64,000 nt of DNA, from contig NC_087075.1 of NCBI RefSeq assembly GCF_026151205.1, positions 13,405,628-13,469,627 on the forward strand, in the 5' to 3' direction. The stretch comes from Bolinopsis microptera. Lineage: Eukaryota > Ctenophora > Tentaculata > Lobata > Bolinopsidae. Each line of letters starts with the position of its first letter. Position 1 is the stretch's first letter. Position numbers and translations under genes: made by a program. Below, piece by piece: positions 57,105 through 64,000 of this stretch. The notes beneath the pieces are model-generated. The model ran no database searches. It saw nothing but the letters and a program-made list of their open reading frames with translations, and was not told the DNA's origin.

Positions 57105-60100
57105 GCTACAGTTATACAGTATAGTGCCCACTCCCCGTATTATAATTAGTTAATTAGTTAATTAGTTAATTAGTTAATAACCTCCATCAGTAGCGAGCAC
57201 AGTTAGCGAGATAACTTGATAGTCAGTATCAGGCAGAGGCAGAGCTACAGTTATACAGTATAGTGCCCACTCCCCGTATTATAATTAGTTAATTAGTTAA
57301 TTATTTAATTAGTTAATAACCTCCATCAGTAGCGAGCACAGTTAGCGAGATAACTTGATAGTCAGTATCAGGCAGAGGCAGAGCTACAGTTATACAGTAT
57401 AGTGCCCACTCCCCGTATTATAATTAGTTAATTAGTTAATTATTTAATTAGTTAATAACCTCCATCAGTAGCGAGCACAGTTAGCGAGATAACTTGATAG
57501 TCAGTATCAGGCAGAGGCAGAGCTACAGTTATACAGTATAGTGCCCACTCCCCGTATTATAATTAGTTGATTAGTTAATTATTTAATTAGTTAATAACCT
57601 CCATCAGTAGCGAGCACAGTTAGAGAGATAACTTGATAGTCAGTATCAGGCAGAGGCAGAGCTACAGTTATACAGTATAGTGCCCACTCCCCGTATTATA
57701 ATTAGTTAATTAGTTAATTAGATAATTAGTTAATAACCTCCATCAGTAGCGAGCACAGTTAGAGAGATAACTTGATAGTCAGTATCAGGCAGAGGCAGAG
57801 CTACAGTTATACAGTATAATAGTGCCCACTCCCCGTATTATAATTAGTTAATTAGTTAATTAGTTAATTAGTTAATAACCTCCATCAGTAGCGAGCACAG
57901 TTAGAGAGATAACTTGATAGTCAGTATCAGGCAGAGGCAGAGCTACAGTTATACAGTATAATAGTGCCCACTCCCCGTATTATAATTAGTTAATTAGTTA
58001 ATTATTTAATTAGTTAATAACCTCCATCAGTAGCGAGCACAGTTAGAGAGATAACTTGATAGTCGGTATCAGGCAGAGGCAGAGCTACAGTTATACAGTA
58101 TAGTGCCCACTCCCCGTATTATAATTAGTTAATTAGTTAATTAGATAATTAGTTAATAACCTCCATCAGTAGCGAGCACAGTTAGAGAGATAACTTGATA
58201 GTCGGTATCAGGCAGAGGCAGAGCTACAGTTATACAGTATAATAGTGCCCACTCCCCGTATTATAATTAGTTAATTAGTTAATTATTTAATTAGTTAATA
58301 ACCTCCATCAGTAGCGAGCACAGTTAGAGAGATAACTTGATAGTCGGTATCAGGCAGAGGCAGAGCTACAGTTATACAGTATAATAGTGCCCACTCCCCG
58401 TATTATAATTAGTTAATTAGTTAATTATTTAATCAGTTAATAACCTCCATCAGTAGCGAGCACAGTTAGAGAGATAACTTGATAGTCGGTATCAGGCAGA
58501 GGCAGAGCTACAGTTATACAGTATAATAGTGCCCACTCCCCGTATTATAATTAGTTAATTAGTTAATTAGTTAATTAGTTAATAACCTCCATCAGTAGCG
58601 AGCACAGTTAGAGAGATAACTTGATAGTCGGTATCAGGCAGAGGCAGAGCTACAGTTATACAGTATAGTGCCCACTCGACTCCCCGTATTATAATTAGTT
58701 AATTAGTTAATTATTTAATTAGTTAATAACCTCCATCAGTAGCGAGCACAGTTAGAGAGATAACTTGATAGTCAGTATCAGGCAGAGGCAGAGCTACAGT
58801 TATACAGTATAATAGTGCCCACTCCCCGTATTATAATTAGTTGATTAGTTAATTATTTAATTAGTTAATAACCTCCATCAGTAGCGAGCACAGTTAGAGA
58901 GATAACTTGATAGTCAGTATCAGGCAGAGGCAGAGCTACAGTTATACAGTATAGTGCCCACTCCCCGTATTATAATTAGTTAATTAGTTAATTAGTTAAT
59001 TAGTTAATAACCTCCATCAGTAGCGAGCACAGTTAGCGAGATAACTTGATAGTCAGTATCAGGCAGAGGCAGAGCTACAGTTATACAGTATAATAGTGCC
59101 CACTCCCCGTATTATAATTAGTTGATTAGTTAATTATTTAATTAGTTAATAACCTCCATCAGTAGCGAGCACAGTTAGAGAGATAACTTGATAGTCAGTA
59201 TCAGGCAGAGGCAGAGCTACAGTTATACAGTATAATAGTGCCCACTCCCCGTATTATAATTAGTTAATTAGTTAATTATTTAATTAGTTAATAACCTCCA
59301 TCAGTAGCGAGCACAGTTAGAGAGATAACTTGATAGTCAGTATCAGGCAGAGGCAGAGCTACAGTTATAGTGCCCACTCCCCGTATTATAATTAGTTAAT
59401 TAGTTAATTATTTAATTAGTTAATAACCTCCATCAGTAGCGAGCACAGTTAGAGATATAACTTGATAGTCAGTATCAGGCAGAGGCAGAGCTACAGTTAT
59501 ACAGTATAGTGCCCACTCCCCGTATTATAATTAGTTAATTAGTTAATTATTTAATTAGTTAATAACCTCCATCAGTAGCGAGCACAGTTAGAGAGATAAC
59601 TTGATAGTCAGTATCAGGCAGAGGCAGAGCTACAGTTATACAGTATAGTGCCCACTCCCCGTATTATAATTAGTTAATTAGTTAATTATTTAATTAGTTA
59701 ATAACCTCCATCAGTAGCGAGCACAGTTAGAGAGATAACTTGATAGTCAGTATCAGGCAGAGGCAGAGCTACAGTTATACAGTATAATAGTGCCCACTCC
59801 CCGTATTATAATTAGTTAATTAGTTAATTATTTAATTAGTTAATAACCTCCATCAGTAGCGAGCACAGTTAGAGAGATAACTTGATAGTCAGTATCAGGC
59901 AGAGGCAGAGCTACAGTTATAGTGCCCACTCCCCGTATTATAATTAGTTAATTAGTTAATTATTTAATTAGTTAATAACCTCCATCAGTAGCGAGCACAG
60001 TTAGAGATATAACTTGATAGTCAGTATCAGGCAGAGGCAGAGCTACAGTTATACAGTATAGTGCCCACTCCCCGTATTATAATTAGTTAATTAGTTAATT

Positions 60101-60609
60101 ATTTAATTAGTTAATAACCTCCATCAGTAGCGAGCACAGTTAGAGAGATAACTTGATAGTCAGTATCAGGCAGAGGCAGAGCTACAGTTATACAGTATAG
60201 TGCCCACTCCCCGTATTATAATTAGTTAATTAGTTAATTATTTAATTAGTTAATAACCTCCATCAGTAGCGAGCACAGTTAGAGAGATAACTTGATAGTC
60301 GGTATCAGGCAGAGGCAGAGCTACAGTTATACAGTATAGTGCCCACTCCCCGTATTATAATTAGTTAATTAGTTAATTATTTAATTAGTTAATAACCTCC
60401 ATCAGTAGCGAGCACAGTTAGAGAGATAACTTGATAGTCAGTATCAGGCAGAGGCAGAGCTACAGTTATACAGTATAGTGCCCACTCCCCGTATTATAAT
60501 TAGTTAATTAGTTAATTAGTTAATTAGTTAATAACCTCCATCAGTAGCGAGCACAGTTAGAGAGATAACTTGATAGTCGGTATCAGGCAGAGGCAGAGCT
60601 ACAGTTATA

Positions 60610-61749
60610 CAGTGAAAGCAGTATTAATGACATTCTCACTTTTCAGAACTAAGTGCCTAATATAATTAAGATAGAACATCTAAACAGTTTTATTCCTGTT
60701 CCATATGATCGAGGATAGTCAGGGCTACAAAACCTGACCAAGTTTAGCTCAATCCAGTACTGCGCGTTCAAGATATGAGGTTAAATATACCAAAAATAAA
60801 GGTTTTCTGGTGTGACATCATTGTAAATTATTTGGAGTATAACCTCAATATCTCACAAACTATACATTTGTGGTCTTTCTGAGTTACACTATCTGTTTCC
60901 TTTGGCAATTTCGGTTCAGAGTCAATTAAGTTTGAAACAAAATCTCAGTATATGTGAAAGGACTGAGGATATCAAGTTTGTAAAAGCGCGCGCGCGCGCG
61001 CGCGCGCACACATATAATAACCTCATATCTTCCACATTTAACGATTTTTTATAGAAATTCTTTCACCATCCTGTAGCACTCATGTGCTGAGTAGGATAGC
61101 ATTCAAATCATGTCTTTAAAAGATTTAGATAGATACTGAGGGAGAAAATTCATGTTTGTAAAAGCGCGCGCGCGCGCGCGCGCGCATGGCCCAGACTATA
61201 TCAATGGACGGCCACGGAAGGATAAAAGTACTTTCATACACACCAGCATGCTCATTGATGGCTTAAAATGAAGCTAAGACATACTCCTATCAGATCCACC
61301 ATAAGTTAGATACCATAATAATCATTAAATGTGTCTAAAATGAGGAAGCTTTGACAAGTGCGAGTGGTTTTGGCAAATTTTGGTATAAAATGGGCCCTGA
61401 GATCATATTTTTCTCATTAAAATCACATATATCACGAATATTTATGTGTATTGGGTGTATCCTCATTGGTATCAACCATTTCAATCATCTAGAGCAGCTT
61501 TCCTGATTCTTTATCTCATGAAAATGGGCAAAAAAGCTCATAAATAGTCCAAAATCGGTCATTTTCGCCGCTTTAATAACCTCATTCCTGGCACCCAGAA
61601 CACTTTGGGTACTCAAAACATGATTTTTCGGATACCTCAGACCCCTAACTAGCACATGGAGCCAGAAAGAACAGCATGTAGGGACTTCTAAATTTCCATG
61701 GTTGAGAACCCAATGTCACACTATTCGTTCATTAATCCTGCTTTCACTG
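60610..61749. mobile_element. 1140-bp inverted-repeat element inside the exon array
   Basis: The ends CAGTGAAAGCAG(T)ATTAATGA and, inverted, TCATTAAT(C)CTGCTTTCACTG pair over about 20 bp with one mismatch. ATACAGT occurs at both junctions, but no clean target duplication is visible, perhaps because the host is repetitive. Two tracts of about (GC)11-13 (60985-61008 and 61163-61187) each follow the same word TTTGTAAAAGCGCG. No open frame of note. The CAGTG tips suggest a hAT-type element. Confidence 0.65.
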
Positions 61750-64000
61750 GATACAGTATAATAGTGCCCACTCCCCGTATTATAATTAGTTAATTAGTTA
61801 ATTATTTAATTAGTTAATAACCTCCATCAGTAGCGAGCACAGTTAGAGAGATAACTTGATAGTCAGTATCAGGCAGAGCTACAGTTATACAGTATAATAG
61901 TGCCCACTCCCCGTATTATAATTAGTTAATTAGTTAATTATTTAATTAGTTAATAACCTCCATCAGTAGCGAGCACAGTTAGAGAGATAACTTGATAGTC
62001 AGTATCAGGCAGAGGCAGAGCTACAGTTATACAGTATAGTGCCCACTCCCCGTATTATAATTAGTTAATTAGTTAATTATTTAATTAGTTAATAACCTCC
62101 ATCAGTAGCGAGCACAGTTAGAGAGATAACTTGATAGTCAGTATCAGGCAGAGGCAGAGCTACAGTTATACAGTATAATAGTGCCCACTCCCCGTATTAT
62201 AATTAGTTAATTAGTTAATTATTTAATCAGTAAATAACCTCCATCAGTAGCGAGCACAGTTAGCGAGATAACTTGATAGTCAGTATCAGGCAGAGGCAGA
62301 GCTACAGTTATACAGTATAATAGTGCCCACTCCCCGTATTATAATTAGTTAATTAGTTAATTATTTAATTAGTTAATAACCTCCATCAGTAGCGAGCACA
62401 GTTAGAGAGATAACTTGATAGTCAGTATCAGGCAGAGGCAGAGCTACAGTTATACAGTATAATAGTGCCCACTCCCCGTATTATAATTAGTTAATTATTT
62501 AATTATTTAATTAGTTAATAACCTCCATCAGTAGCGAGCACAGTTAGAGAGATAACTTGATAGTCGGTATCAGGCAGAGGCAGAGCTACAGTTATACAGT
62601 ATAATAGTGCCCACTCCCCGTATTATAATTAGTTAATTAGTTAATTATTTAATCAGTAAATAACCTCCATCAGTAGCGAGCACAGTTAGCGAGATAACTT
62701 GATAGTCAGTATCAGGCAGAGGCAGAGCTACAGTTATACAGTATAATAGTGCCCACTCCCCGTATTATAATTAGTTAATTAGTTAATTATTTAATTAGTT
62801 AATAACCTCCATCAGTAGCGAGCACAGTTAGAGAGATAACTTGATAGTCAGTATCAGGCAGAGGCAGAGCTACAGTTATACAGTATAATAGTGCCCACTC
62901 CCCGTATTATAATTAGTTAATTAGTTAATTATTTAATTAGTTAATAACCTCCATCAGTAGCGAGCACAGTTAGAGATATAACTTGATAGTCAGTATCAGG
63001 CAGAGGCAGAGCTACAGTTATACAGTATAGTGCCCACTCCCCGTATTATAATTAGTTAATTAGTTAATTATTTAATTAGTTAATAACCTCCATCAGTAGC
63101 GAGCACAGTTAGAGAGATAACTTGATAGTCAGTATCAGGCAGAGGCAGAGCTACAGTTATACAGTATAATAGTGCCCACTCCCCGTATTATAATTAGTTA
63201 ATTAGTTAATTATTTAATTAGTTAATAACCTCCATCAGTAGCGAGCACAGTTAGAGAGATAACTTGATAGTCAGTATCAGGCAGAGGCAGAGCTACAGTT
63301 ATAATACAGTATAGTGCCCACTCCCCGTATTATAATTAGTTAATTAGTTAATTAGTTAATTAGTTAATAACCTCCATCAGTAGCGAGCACAGTTAGAGAG
63401 ATAACTTGATAGTCAGTATCAGGCAGAGGCAGAGCTACAGTTATACAGTATAGTGCCCACTCCCCGTATTATAATTAGTTAATTAGTTAATTATTTAATT
63501 AGTTAATAACCTCCATCAGTAGCGAGCACAGTTAGAGAGATAACTTGATAGTCAGTATCAGGCAGAGGCAGAGCTACAGTTATACAGTATAATAGTGCCC
63601 ACTCCCCGTATTATAATTAGTTAATTAGTTAATTAGTTAATTAGTTAATAACCTCCATCAGTAGCGAGCACAGTTAGAGAGATAACTTGATAGTCAGTAT
63701 CAGGCAGAGGCAGAGCTACAGTTATACAGTATAATAGTGCCCACTCCCCGTATTATAATTAGTTAATTAGTTAATTAGTTAATTAGTTAATAACCTCCAT
63801 CAGTAGCGAGCACAGTTAGAGAGATAACTTGATAGTCAGTATCAGGCAGAGGCAGAGCTACAGTTATAGTGCCCACTCCCCGTATTATAATTAGTTAATT
63901 AGTTAATTAGTTAATTAGTTAATAACCTCCATCAGTAGCGAGCACAGTTAGAGAGATAACTTGATAGTCAGTATCAGGCAGAGGCAGAGCTACAGTTATA

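Larger units (their letters stand above)
57042..64000 (-). repeat. Tandem array of a 63-nt cadherin exon, at least 42 copies
   Basis: Units of about 139-142 bp each contain, on the minus strand, an acceptor (AACTGTAG), 63 nt of open frame, a donor (GGAG/GTTATT) and a ~76-bp intron made largely of TTAACTAA/TTAATTAG words. The frame reads LPLPDTDYQVISLTVLATDG, the F strand and ATDGG loop of a cadherin repeat. It joins in phase to the fixed exon at 55334. The exon is phase 1-1 and a multiple of three, so any number of copies can be included without a frameshift. 3-bp and 7-bp indels fall in the intron; one copy (near 61870) has a 6-bp in-frame deletion. The array continues beyond the window and is split by an element at 60610-61749. 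Confidence 0.9.

Noticed and set aside
57042-64000. CRISPR array
   Set aside because: Regular units are present, but there are no variable spacers; whole units including the exon and intron repeat, and the genome is eukaryotic.

Overview
This window looks like nuclear DNA of an invertebrate animal. The sequence shows spliceosomal introns with GT..AG borders and matching codon phases, a transmembrane cadherin, a BTB/POZ protein, CR1-like LINEs, tRNA-derived SINEs and several families of short DNA transposons. There are no bacterial operons, rRNA genes, tRNA genes or CRISPR arrays. I cannot assign a phylum from the sequence alone.

Layout. 1-8.3 kb: a 99-bp tandem repeat, decayed LINE pieces (reverse transcriptase at 1402-2499, ORF1 at 4504-5408), then a nested transposon block at 5935-7788. 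8.3-14.4 kb (+ strand): an unrecognised acidic protein with three phase-compatible exons (8299-9656, 9798-9862, 14295-14443). Its second intron holds a SINE with an inverted head and an intronless BTB-domain gene (11580-13091). 14.4-28 kb: no convincing gene; minisatellites, three DNA-transposon MITEs, CCAAT/E-box pairs. 28-64 kb (- strand): the 3' part of a cadherin-superfamily gene. I joined twelve exons whose phases all agree, from an extracellular cadherin repeat (55334) through a transmembrane helix (30.6 kb) to the stop codon (28064), 564 residues in all. Upstream of these lies a tandem array of at least 42 copies of a 63-nt cadherin exon with its short intron (57042 to the window edge).

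The 21.5-kb cadherin intron (30950-52423 on the + strand) contains two large insertions. One is a 6793-bp element (32380-39172) with ~385-bp terminal inverted repeats and a 5-bp target duplication; it carries ankyrin-like and unrecognised coding exons plus four copies of a 391-bp repeat. The other is a nearly full-length CR1-like LINE (42472-48963) inserted in a 42-bp minisatellite. That LINE is itself interrupted by a 1533-bp terminal-inverted-repeat element (46686-48218) whose precise removal restores the LINE's ORF1 frame.

The most unusual signals are: (1) tandem arrays inside the cadherin gene whose units contain whole phase-symmetric exons, with only synonymous substitutions in the main array; (2) the gene-carrying 6.8-kb inverted-repeat element; (3) the 1.5-kb element studded with a repeated quasi-palindrome, CTCAACC-NN-GGTGGAG, that switches orientation near its middle; and (4) elements whose tips are long G homopolymers flanked by 8-bp target duplications.
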